From Reyranella sp. (GTDB taxonomy: Bacteria > Pseudomonadota > Alphaproteobacteria > Reyranellales > Reyranellaceae), in the NCBI GenBank assembly GCA_019750135.1, contig JAIEOV010000062.1, positions 62,001 through 126,000 on the forward strand: DNA of 64,000 nucleotides, written 5' to 3'. Below, piece after piece: positions 35,656 to 43,126 of this stretch. A model generated the notes under the pieces. The model was not told where the DNA came from, searched no databases, and saw only the letters and a list, made by a program, of their open reading frames with translations. Within the stretch, counting starts at the first letter, position 1. Each line of letters begins with the position of its first letter. The position numbers were made by a program, and so were the translations under genes.

Positions 35656-36720
35656 CTACGGCAATGAGATCGCGAATGCAGCAAGCCCGTTTGCATAGGC
35701 TATGGCCTTCTGCTGTTCCGAACTGAGCGACGACAGTGCCTGCAGGTTCTCCTCGGGCGCGGGCCAGGTCGTCTTGTCCAGTACGTCATCCGCCACGTGG
35801 GGGCGAAAAAACGGATGGTCTGTCCCGAACATGATCCTGGCCGGATCGGCGAAGGCCGTCAGCGCGGCGAGCGCCGGCCCGTGATAGGCGATCGAATCGT
35901 ACCAGCACTGGCGCAAGTAATGGCTGGGCGGCTTGGGCAGGCCGAAATCCTTGGAAATGTCGTTCTTCACGCAGGAATCGAGCCGGCCGGCAAGGTAGGG
36001 CAGCGTGCCGCCGGCATGCGCGATCAGCAGCTTCAGGCCGGGATGGCGCTCGAGCACGCCGCGCAGGATCAGCAGGGCGACCGCGATCGACGTCTCGAAG
36101 GTGAAGCCCAGCGCCAGCATCATCGCATGGCCGGTATCCGGAAACAGGTTCTGGCCGACGCCGTAGTGCGGATGAATGAAGACGAAGAGGCCGGCGTCGG
36201 CCGCCGCCTTCCAGATCGGCTCGAAGTCGGGATCGTCCAGGCCCCTGCCGCGCCCGGCCGAGCCGATAATGACGCCGCGCATATGGGAGTGCCCGGCGAT
36301 GCGCTTCAGCTCGGCGGCACAGGTCTCCGGCCGTTGCAACGGCAGCACGCCGAAGCCGAGCAACCGGCCGGCCGAAGCCGCGCAGATCTCTTCGAGATCG
36401 TCATTCAGTTGCTCGGCCAAGGCGGGCGCCTCATCGGGCTCGACGAAGTCGATCCACGGATTGGCCGAGCTCACCACCGAGACGGCGATGCCGTGCTTGT
36501 CCATGAAAGCAAGCTTGCGGCTCACCTCATGGAATTCCCCGCCGATCGGCCGTCCGGCCGAGGTCGAGGTGTCGTTTTCCTCGTCGGGCAGGATCACCAG
36601 CCGATCGCCGCCTGCGCGCGAGACAATGCTCGGCACCTTCGTGCGCTGCCGCAGCAAGGCGACGTAGCGCGGCAGGTACATGTGGGTGTGGACGTCGATC
36701 AGCGGCAGGGACATATCCAC
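35656..36720 (-). CDS. Amidohydrolase 2 family protein (ACMSD-like)
   Basis: A 354-residue TIM-barrel amidohydrolase. Metal-site motifs in order are DVHTHMY at the N-terminus, HPHYG near 185, AHAGGTLPY near 240 and FGTDHPF near 300. This is the arrangement of alpha-amino-beta-carboxymuconate-semialdehyde decarboxylase and related decarboxylases or hydrolases. ATG 36720 (MDMSL) or 36714 may be the start. It lies 21 bases after the PEP mutase-family gene on the same strand and probably shares its transcript. Confidence 0.88.
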   Translation of the reverse strand: MDMSLPLIDVHTHMYLPRYVALLRQRTKVPSIVSRAGGDRLVILPDEENDTSTSAGRPIGGEFHEVSRKLAFMDKHGIAVSVVSSANPWIDFVEPDEAPALAEQLNDDLEEICAASAGRLLGFGVLPLQRPETCAAELKRIAGHSHMRGVIIGSAGRGRGLDDPDFEPIWKAAADAGLFVFIHPHYGVGQNLFPDTGHAMMLALGFTFETSIAVALLILRGVLERHPGLKLLIAHAGGTLPYLAGRLDSCVKNDISKDFGLPKPPSHYLRQCWYDSIAYHGPALAALTAFADPARIMFGTDHPFFRPHVADDVLDKTTWPAPEENLQALSSLSSEQQKAIAYANGLAAFAISLP

Positions 36721-36741
36721 CGGGAAGCAAGCGGCGGGCCA

Positions 36742-37563
36742 CTAACCGGCCGCCGCGAACAGCTTGCGCACTTCACCCATGTCGGCGATGCGCTGCATCC
36801 AGGCGAACGAGCCCTCCTCCTTCATGGCCCGCGCGCCGTCGACGAAGGCGGCCAGCGCCAGCCGATTGAGGGCGCCGCCGACGCTGATGCGCTTGGCACC
36901 GGCCGCCGCCACGTCGGCCACGGTGATGCCGGGCTCGAGCCAGCCGGTCACCACGTTCAGCGGCCGGTCGATCGCCTCGACCACGGCGCGGATCTCGGCC
37001 GCGGTCTTGAGGCCCGGCGCATAGAGCACCTCGGCCCCGGCCGCCGAATAAGCCTGCAGGCGGCGGATGGTGTCGGCCATGTCGTTGCGGCCGCGGATCA
37101 GGTTCTCGGCCCGTGCGGTCAGCACGAAGGGCACCGGCAGGCTATTGGCAACAGCGACGGCGGCGCGGACGCGCTCGACCGCCAGGTCGAAGTCGTAGAT
37201 CGGCGTCTTGGGGTCGTTCGAGTAGTCCTCGATCGAGCCGCCGGCCAGCCCTGCCTCGGCGGCCAGGCGGATGGTCTCGGCGGCGGCGGCCGGCTCGTGG
37301 GCGAAGCAGTTCTCCAGGTCGGCGTTCACCGGCAGGTCGGTCGCCTCGACGATCTCGCGGGCGTTGGCCAGCACCTCCTCGCGCGTCACGCCGCGGCGCC
37401 CATGGTTGTTGGCCACGCCGAGGCTGGTCGTGGCCAGCGCCTCGTAGCCCAGCCCCGCCAGGATCTTGGCCGTTCCGGCATCCCACGGGTTGGGAATGAG
37501 GAAGCAGCCTGGCTGCTGGTGCAATGCCCGGAATGCCGCCGTCTTCTCTGCCTGGGTGCGCAT
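36742..37563 (-). CDS. Isocitrate lyase/PEP mutase-family enzyme
   Basis: A 273-residue TIM-barrel enzyme. ATG 37563 is chosen, with GGAGAC upstream; the frame extends further but without a better start. NADLE (80-84) and SIEDY (110-114) provide the metal-binding Asp and Glu. It lacks the KKCGH loop of true isocitrate and methylisocitrate lyases, so it belongs with the phosphonopyruvate-hydrolase/oxaloacetase side of the superfamily. Substrate is unknown. It is divergent from the LysR gene at 37656, which probably controls it. Confidence 0.88.
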   Translation of the reverse strand: MRTQAEKTAAFRALHQQPGCFLIPNPWDAGTAKILAGLGYEALATTSLGVANNHGRRGVTREEVLANAREIVEATDLPVNADLENCFAHEPAAAAETIRLAAEAGLAGGSIEDYSNDPKTPIYDFDLAVERVRAAVAVANSLPVPFVLTARAENLIRGRNDMADTIRRLQAYSAAGAEVLYAPGLKTAAEIRAVVEAIDRPLNVVTGWLEPGITVADVAAAGAKRISVGGALNRLALAAFVDGARAMKEEGSFAWMQRIADMGEVRKLFAAAG

Positions 37564-37617
37564 GTGCCGTCTCCTTTGTTCCTCGCAAGGATCGCCACGG
37601 GACACTCTTCTGTCGAA

Positions 37618-37633
37618 TGCATAGTATTTGCCA
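37618..37633 (-). promoter_or_regulatory. Weak -24/-12-like site upstream of PEP mutase-family gene
   Basis: On the minus strand TGGCAAATACTATGCA keeps the GG-N10-GC spacing but differs from TGGCACRNNNNTTGCW at two specified positions. It would start transcription near 37607. Its position between a LysR gene and its divergent target makes a sigma-54 role less likely, and I rate it as a weak candidate only. Confidence 0.25.
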
Positions 37634-37655
37634 ACAGCATCAGGAAAACGGATCG

Positions 37656-38567
37656 ATGGATATTGATGGCCTGAAGACCTTCGTCGCCATTGCCGAGCTC
37701 GGCGGCTTCACCCGAGCCGGCTCCCGCCTGCACCGCTCGCAGCCGGCGATCAGTCGGCGGCTGGGTCTGTTGGAACAGGAGCTGGGCGCCCCTTTGTTCG
37801 ATCGCCTGCGCGGCCGGGCGCGGCTAACCGAGGCGGGACGCGCCTTCCGCCCACACGCCGAAGCCGCCCTGGCGGCGCTGAAGGACGGCCAGGAAGCCGT
37901 GCGCGACCTGCAGTCGGGCTTGTCGGGCAGCCTGTCGCTCGCCCTGGTCGGGACGTTGGCCGACACCCGCATCGTCGACATGCTGAGCCGCTTCCGCCGG
38001 CGGGCGCGCGGTGTCAGGCTCGAGCTGCGCACCGCCTCGAGTGCCGAGGTCACCGACCTCGTGCGCCGAGGCGAGGTCACGCTCGGCCTGCGCTACTTCT
38101 TTGCCGACGGGGCAGACCTCGTCACCCATGCAGCCGGTGCAGAAGCAATGCTGGTGGTGGCGGCTGCCGGTCATCCGCTGGCCGGCCGGCGGGTGCGCAA
38201 CGTCAAAGCGTTGCGCGGCGAGCGCTGGATCGGCTTTCCACCGGTGCGCAACGAGCGCGATTCGTCGGGCCATCTGTTGGCGCGCCAGCTGGTACGGGCC
38301 GGCCTCGACGACGCCGACGTCACCCTGATCGACAGCCTGACGGCGCAGAAGCGGCTGGCCCAGGCCGGCTTCGGGCTGGCCCTGATCCCCGAAAGCAGCG
38401 TGCGCGACGAGTTGCGCCAGGGCCTGCTCGCGATCCTGGATGTGCCGGCGCTGCGTTCGGTCAACCCGATCACCGCCATCCATCGCCGCAACGCCTATCT
38501 CAGCCCGGCGGCGAAGGCCTTGCTGGCGCTACTGACGGAGAAGCCGCTGAAGCCGGGACGCGTCTGA
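37656..38567 (+). CDS. LysR-family transcriptional regulator
   Basis: A 303-residue LysR regulator starting at ATG 37656. The helix-turn-helix is in residues 1-60 (GGFTRAGSRLHRSQPAISRR, then GAPLFDRLRGRARLTEAG), followed by the effector-binding domain. It is divergent from the PEP mutase/amidohydrolase unit, its likely target. The 92-base gap shows no clean T-N11-A dyad. Transcription probably ends at the strong hairpin just after its stop. Confidence 0.92.
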   Translation: MDIDGLKTFVAIAELGGFTRAGSRLHRSQPAISRRLGLLEQELGAPLFDRLRGRARLTEAGRAFRPHAEAALAALKDGQEAVRDLQSGLSGSLSLALVGTLADTRIVDMLSRFRRRARGVRLELRTASSAEVTDLVRRGEVTLGLRYFFADGADLVTHAAGAEAMLVVAAAGHPLAGRRVRNVKALRGERWIGFPPVRNERDSSGHLLARQLVRAGLDDADVTLIDSLTAQKRLAQAGFGLALIPESSVRDELRQGLLAILDVPALRSVNPITAIHRRNAYLSPAAKALLALLTEKPLKPGRV

Positions 38568-38570
38568 TTT

Positions 38571-38607
38571 CTTCCGGACCGCCGGCCTCAGGCCGGCGGT
38601 CCGGAAG
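38571..38607. terminator. Bidirectional terminator between convergent genes
   Basis: Two perfect 18-base complementary arms (38571-38588 and 38590-38607) meet around one central base, and T38570/A38608 extend the pairing to 19. It fills the gap between the LysR stop (38567) and the convergent amidase stop (38609). The T-runs beside it are short, but the stem is very GC-rich and symmetric, as expected of a shared terminator. Confidence 0.7.
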
Positions 38608-38608
38608 A

Positions 38609-39997
38609 TCATGACGCCATCGCCGGCCGCTTCGCCCGCCACGGCATCGCCGTCTCGTAGGCGTGGGCGGCACGGAACAGCGTCGGCTCGGTGAACGGCT
38701 TGCCGGCGAGCTGCATGGAGATCGGCAGTCCGCCCTCGCCGAAGCCGGTACATATGCTGATCGCCGGAAAACCGGTGACGTTGCACGGCATGGTGAAGGA
38801 CGGCTTCTCGATGCCCGACCACTTGGGCACGTTGTCGATGCGCGGCGCCTCGGCGGGGGCCGACGCCATGACGATGACGTCGAGGTCGGCCATTGCGTCG
38901 GCCATCTCCCGGCACAGCACGCGGCGGCGGCGCGTCGCCTGCACGATGTCGGGCCCGGTCAGCATTGCCGCGAGCGCCACGCGATCGCGCAGCATCTCGC
39001 TGTAGTCGTTGAAGCGCTCGCGCAGCCATGGGCCGTGCAGGGCAAAGGCCTCGGTGATCATGATCAGCCAGCCGACCGCGAAGTACTCGACCATGGGCGA
39101 CAGGGTGATGTCGCGGACCTCGGCCCCCTCCTTGCGGAAGAAGTCCAGCGCGGCGTCGATGCCGGCGCGCGTGGTATCCGATGCGCGATTGTCAGTCTCG
39201 AAGAAATGCCGGACGACGCCGATGCGCAGGCCCTTCGCGCCCTTGCCGAGCTCGGCGGTGAAGTCCGGCACCGGACGGTTGGCGCTCGCCGGGTCTTCGG
39301 GATCGTGACCAGCCATGCCCTGCAGCAGCAGAGCGCAGTCCTCGGCAGTCCAGGCCATCGGCCCGGCATGGTCGAGCGAATAGGCGAGCGGCAGGATGCC
39401 GACGCGGCTGGACAAGCCATAGGTCGGCTTGATGCCGGCGATGCCGCAGAGCGCCGCCGGGCCGCGGATCGAACCGCCGGTGTCCGAGCCGGTGCCGCCC
39501 AGGATCAGTCCGGCCGCGACCGCCGCTCCGGTGCCCGAGGACGACCCGGCCGTGAAGTGCTCGCGGTTCCACGGATTGCGGGCCGGCGGCCACGGCAGGT
39601 CGAAGGACGGTCCGCCAAAGGCGAACTCGTGGGTCGAGAGCTTGCCCAGCATCACCGTGCCCGCCTCCGCCCACTTGGCGACGGTGCGTGCATCGCGCGT
39701 CGGCACGTTGTCCTTCAGGAGCTTGGAGTGTGCCGTCGTCCGGATGCCGGCGGTATTGTAGATGTCCTTGTGGGCGATCGGGATGCCGTCGAGCTTGCCG
39801 TGCAGCTTCCCCGACATCTGCCGCGCTTCGGCTGCCTTGGCGTCGGCCAGCGCCCGTTCTTCCGTCACCATCAGGAAGGCATTGAGCTGCGGATCGAGGC
39901 GCTTGATGCGGTCGAGGTGAGTCTTGGCGAGCTCGACCGGCGACAGCTTCTTGGTCGCAATCAGCTTTGCGGCCTCGGCAATGGTCAGGATCGACAT
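38609..39997 (-). CDS. Amidase (amidase-signature family, AtzE/GatA-like)
   Basis: A 462-residue amidase-signature enzyme. The Ser-cisSer-Lys triad is visible: K77 in IPIAHKDIY, the GSSSG loop at 151-155, and nucleophile S176 in GSDTGGSIRGP. Its ATG overlaps the stop of a 64-residue GatC/AtzG-like gene (TGATG at 39999-39995). Amidases with such small partners include AtzE in cyanuric acid and biuret metabolism and GatA in tRNA amidation. The residues do not define the substrate; a small amide is expected. Confidence 0.9.
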   Translation of the reverse strand: MSILTIAEAAKLIATKKLSPVELAKTHLDRIKRLDPQLNAFLMVTEERALADAKAAEARQMSGKLHGKLDGIPIAHKDIYNTAGIRTTAHSKLLKDNVPTRDARTVAKWAEAGTVMLGKLSTHEFAFGGPSFDLPWPPARNPWNREHFTAGSSSGTGAAVAAGLILGGTGSDTGGSIRGPAALCGIAGIKPTYGLSSRVGILPLAYSLDHAGPMAWTAEDCALLLQGMAGHDPEDPASANRPVPDFTAELGKGAKGLRIGVVRHFFETDNRASDTTRAGIDAALDFFRKEGAEVRDITLSPMVEYFAVGWLIMITEAFALHGPWLRERFNDYSEMLRDRVALAAMLTGPDIVQATRRRRVLCREMADAMADLDVIVMASAPAEAPRIDNVPKWSGIEKPSFTMPCNVTGFPAISICTGFGEGGLPISMQLAGKPFTEPTLFRAAHAYETAMPWRAKRPAMAS

Positions 39998-40191
39998 CAC
40001 TTCTGCTCCACGTCGAAGGTGAGAGCAGGTTCGGCTTCGCGCGGCAGCGGCGCGTTCACTCGTGCAATCAGGGCCTGGAAGATCGCGGCTCCCGGCAGGA
40101 TCCCCTTCACCTGGTCCGGCGTGAGGGTTAGGCCGGCACGCTTCAGAATGGCATCGAGTTCGGCTTCGTCGATCGAGGGAGGCACGGGCAT
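39997..40191 (-). CDS. Small AtzG/GatC-like amidase partner (DUF4089-like)
   Basis: A small protein of 62-64 residues upstream of and overlapping the amidase. It contains ELDAILKRAGLTLTPDQVKG followed by an amphipathic helix ending at PLPREAEPALTFD, which resembles the AtzG/GatC-type subunits that wrap around their amidase. ATG 40191 abuts an AAAGGA site too closely; GTG 40185, six bases from it, is the better-placed start. The pairing implies an obligate two-subunit amidase. Confidence 0.7.
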   Translation of the reverse strand: MPVPPSIDEAELDAILKRAGLTLTPDQVKGILPGAAIFQALIARVNAPLPREAEPALTFDVEQK

Positions 40192-40224
40192 TCCTTTCGT
40201 CTTCAAGAGAGCGCACGATAGCGC

Positions 40225-41286
40225 ATGATCATCGATCGCATAGAGCCTATCGCCCTGCGGATTCCCAAGTCGACGGGCGGCGCCGACGCGCTGCATCTCG
40301 TCCTATGCAAGGTCACTGCCAAGTCGGGCCGGGTCGGCTACGGCGAGTGTCTGTGCCTGCGGCCGGCCATGCAGCAGAGCCTGATTGCCGCCATGCGCGA
40401 TGTCCTCGCGCCGCTGTTTCTCGGCCAATCGGTGGACGACCGAGAGCGCCTGAATGTCGACGCGCGCGTGCGTTTCGCCTCGTTCGGCCGCGCGGGCACC
40501 AACATCAACGCCCTCGCCGCGATCGACATGGCGCTGTGGGACATTGCCGGAAAGGCCGCGGGCCGCTCGCTCTCCGATCTGCTGGGCGGCGCGGTGCGGA
40601 CGCGCGTGCCGGTGATGGCGAGCCTCGATCGCTACAACGACGCCGCCAAGGTCACGGCGCGCATCGAGCAGGCGCTGGCGGCCAAGGTCGGTGCCGTCAA
40701 AGTCCACGAGTTCGATCTCGACGTCATCGAAGCGGCAAGGAAGGTCGTCGGGCCGCACCTGCCGTTCGTCGCGGACTGCAACAACGCCCACACCCTGGCC
40801 GACGTCTCTGCCAGCCTCGCGCGCTGGCAGGCGCTCGACCTGCTGTGGCTGGAAGATCCGGTCTGGCCACCGGAAGCCCTTCTCGCCGGCCCGTCGCTGC
40901 CGCGAATCACCGTCGGCCTCGGCGCAGATCTCGGCTCGGCCGAGCAGCTCGCGGTCTATGCCAAGGCGCCGGTCGGCGTGCTGCAGCCCGACATCTGCAT
41001 GATTGGCGGCGTGTCGGAGAACCGGCGCGCCGTGTCGTTGCTCGGCCCGCGCGGCGTTTCGATCGCGCCGCACACCCCGTTCATCGGGCCAGCCGGGCTC
41101 GCCACCCTGCACTTCCTGGCGACGATGAAGGCGCCCGCCTACTACGCCGTCATCGAGGCCCTGCCGCACATGGACATGTACGGCGACAGCGGGCTGACGC
41201 GTTGCCAGCCCGAGCTCACTGTCCCGACCGGACCCGGGCTGGGCTTCGATCCGGATCCGGCCTTCCTGGAACGCTACCGGCTATAG
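40225..41286 (+). CDS. Mandelate racemase/muconate lactonizing-type enzyme (enolase superfamily)
   Basis: A 353-residue enolase-superfamily enzyme with an N-terminal capping domain and a C-terminal barrel. Likely metal ligands are D184 (VADCNN), E210 (WLEDPV) and D235 (GADLGS). The third is Asp where Glu is commoner. The catalytic strand reads K159-V-H161 rather than KxK, and H283 (SIAPHTPF) lies opposite. It is divergent by 33 bases from the amidase pair. The reaction (racemisation, dehydration or cycloisomerisation) cannot be assigned. Confidence 0.87.
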   Translation: MIIDRIEPIALRIPKSTGGADALHLVLCKVTAKSGRVGYGECLCLRPAMQQSLIAAMRDVLAPLFLGQSVDDRERLNVDARVRFASFGRAGTNINALAAIDMALWDIAGKAAGRSLSDLLGGAVRTRVPVMASLDRYNDAAKVTARIEQALAAKVGAVKVHEFDLDVIEAARKVVGPHLPFVADCNNAHTLADVSASLARWQALDLLWLEDPVWPPEALLAGPSLPRITVGLGADLGSAEQLAVYAKAPVGVLQPDICMIGGVSENRRAVSLLGPRGVSIAPHTPFIGPAGLATLHFLATMKAPAYYAVIEALPHMDMYGDSGLTRCQPELTVPTGPGLGFDPDPAFLERYRL

Positions 41287-41287
41287 G

Positions 41288-42178
41288 TTACCCTTTGACC
41301 TTGCGGCCCAGCATCGATTCGTAGACACGCAGCACGGAGGTGCTGTCGTCGGGACCGAAGCCCATGCCCTTGGCGAGGCGCTGCAAGTTGTGCGTCGAGG
41401 CGCCCTGGTACAACGGCACGCCGAGCTCGTCGCCGAGCTCGAGCGCGAGATGCAGGTCCTTGTAGGCGAGATCCAGCGCGAAGGACGGCGGCGAGTACTT
41501 GCCGGGCAGCGCGCGCAAGGTGAAGTTCTTGATGGCGTTGGAGTTGCCGCTCGAAGTCGAGATCACGTGCAGCAGCTTGTCGGGATCGAGGCCATAGCTC
41601 GTGCCCAGCATCATGCCTTCGACCAGGGCGGACATGTTGCAGAACGACAACATGTTGTTCACCAGCTTGGCCACCGTACCGCTGCCCAGCCCGCCCATGT
41701 GGATGACGTTGGCGCTGAACGACTGCAGCACCGGCAGGGCGTCGTCGAACACCTTCTTGTCGCCGCCCACCATGATGGCGATGGTCGCGGCTTCGGCGCC
41801 GGTCGTGCCGCCGCTCACCGGCGCGTCGAGCATGGCGATGCCCTTGGCCGCCATCGCCGCGCCGACCTTCTTCACCATCGACGGCGCGTTGGTGCTGAGG
41901 TCGATGTAGGTCTGGCCCTTGCTGATGTTGGCTAGGATGCCGCCGTCGCCCAGGGTCACCGCCTCGACGTCCTTGGGCATGGGCAGCGAGGTCAGCACGA
42001 GGTCGGCGCCCTTGGTCACGTCCGCGATCGACTTGGCGGCCGTGCCGCCGAGATCTGTGCACGCCTTCACCGCCGCGGCGTTCAGGTCGAACACCGTCAC
42101 CTGGTGATTGCTGCGCTTGATGATGTTGCGGCACATGGGCCCGCCCATGTTGCCAACGCCAATGAAACCGACTTTCAC
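41288..42178 (-). CDS. 3-hydroxyisobutyrate dehydrogenase-like NAD(P) oxidoreductase
   Basis: A 296-residue beta-hydroxyacid dehydrogenase. GTG 42178, behind a GGGAGGGAAGA site, starts MKVGFIGVGNMGGPM, the dinucleotide-binding loop. DAPVSGGTTGAE (118-129) is the substrate loop, and K171 and N175 (KLVNNML) supply the catalytic Lys. It is last in the leftward operon from 47470 and is convergent with the enolase-family gene. It likely oxidises a hydroxyacid formed in the pathway. Confidence 0.9.
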   Translation of the reverse strand: MKVGFIGVGNMGGPMCRNIIKRSNHQVTVFDLNAAAVKACTDLGGTAAKSIADVTKGADLVLTSLPMPKDVEAVTLGDGGILANISKGQTYIDLSTNAPSMVKKVGAAMAAKGIAMLDAPVSGGTTGAEAATIAIMVGGDKKVFDDALPVLQSFSANVIHMGGLGSGTVAKLVNNMLSFCNMSALVEGMMLGTSYGLDPDKLLHVISTSSGNSNAIKNFTLRALPGKYSPPSFALDLAYKDLHLALELGDELGVPLYQGASTHNLQRLAKGMGFGPDDSTSVLRVYESMLGRKVKG

Positions 42179-42195
42179 TCTTCCCTCCCCGACCC

Positions 42196-43116
42196 TCAGC
42201 GAACCTTGAGTACCAGCTTGCCCTTGAAGTGCCGCGCCGCGCTGACGGCGAGCGCCTCGCGCGCCTTGGCCAGCTCGTAGAGCGTCACGTGCTGCGGCCG
42301 GATTGCGCCTTTGGCGTAGAGCTCGGCGATTCGCTCCATGTACTTGCGCTCGCGCGGCACGGCCGGCCTGAGCGCCGTCACGTCGCTGCGCTCGGGCTTG
42401 GGCGCCGTCGGGCCGGAGGCGATGAAGGTCGCGCGCCCACCGGGCTTGAGCACGGCGAAGGAGCGCGTGGCGACATCGCCGCCCACGGTCTCGAACACCG
42501 CGTCGCAATCCTTGACCTCCTTGGTGAAGTCGGTGGTGCTGTAGTCGATCACGTGATCGGCGCCCAGGCTGCGCACATAATCGACATTGCCGGTGCTGCA
42601 GGTGCTGATGACGCCCGCGCCGATATGCTTGGCGAGCTGGATGGCGAAGGCCGCGACGCCACCGGCGCCGCCCTGGATCAGGATCGTCTCGCCGGCCTTG
42701 AGCTGCAGCGAGTTCTCGATAGCGCAGATCGCCGTGAGGCCGGTCAGCGCCATGGCCGCGGCGTCGACATGCGCCAGGTCCGCCGGCTTCCTGGCGACGA
42801 CATTGGCGCCGACGGCGATCTTCTCGCAGTAGGTGCCGTCGCGGCCGGTCTCGAGCACGCCGAACACCTCGTCGCCGACCTTGAGATCGGTGACGCCCTT
42901 GCCGACGGCGCTGACCTTGCCGGAGAAATCGCGGCCCAGGATCAGCGGGAACTTGGTCTGCTTGTATTCGCCCAGGGCGACCTTGGGATCGGCGCCGTTG
43001 ATGCTCGCCGCCACGGTGTCGACGACGACCTGTCCCGGCCCGGCGACGGGATCGGGCAGGTCGCCATAGGTCAGGACCTCGGGTCCGCCGAACTTTTCGA
43101 TGAATGCTGCCTTCAT
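42196..43116 (-). CDS. Quinone oxidoreductase-type alcohol dehydrogenase (MDR, zinc-free)
   Basis: A 306-residue medium-chain dehydrogenase/reductase. It opens MKAAFIEKFGGPEVLTYGD and has the GRDFSGKVSAVGKGVTDLKVGDEVFG catalytic-domain segment. The NADPH loop is QGGAGGVAAFAIQLAKHIGA and the ending GKLVLKVR is typical. No structural zinc Cys cluster is present, so it fits the quinone/enoyl reductase branch. Gaps of 10 and 17 bases to its neighbours place it within the operon. Confidence 0.9.
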   Translation of the reverse strand: MKAAFIEKFGGPEVLTYGDLPDPVAGPGQVVVDTVAASINGADPKVALGEYKQTKFPLILGRDFSGKVSAVGKGVTDLKVGDEVFGVLETGRDGTYCEKIAVGANVVARKPADLAHVDAAAMALTGLTAICAIENSLQLKAGETILIQGGAGGVAAFAIQLAKHIGAGVISTCSTGNVDYVRSLGADHVIDYSTTDFTKEVKDCDAVFETVGGDVATRSFAVLKPGGRATFIASGPTAPKPERSDVTALRPAVPRERKYMERIAELYAKGAIRPQHVTLYELAKAREALAVSAARHFKGKLVLKVR

Positions 43117-43126
43117 TGTTCTCCCC

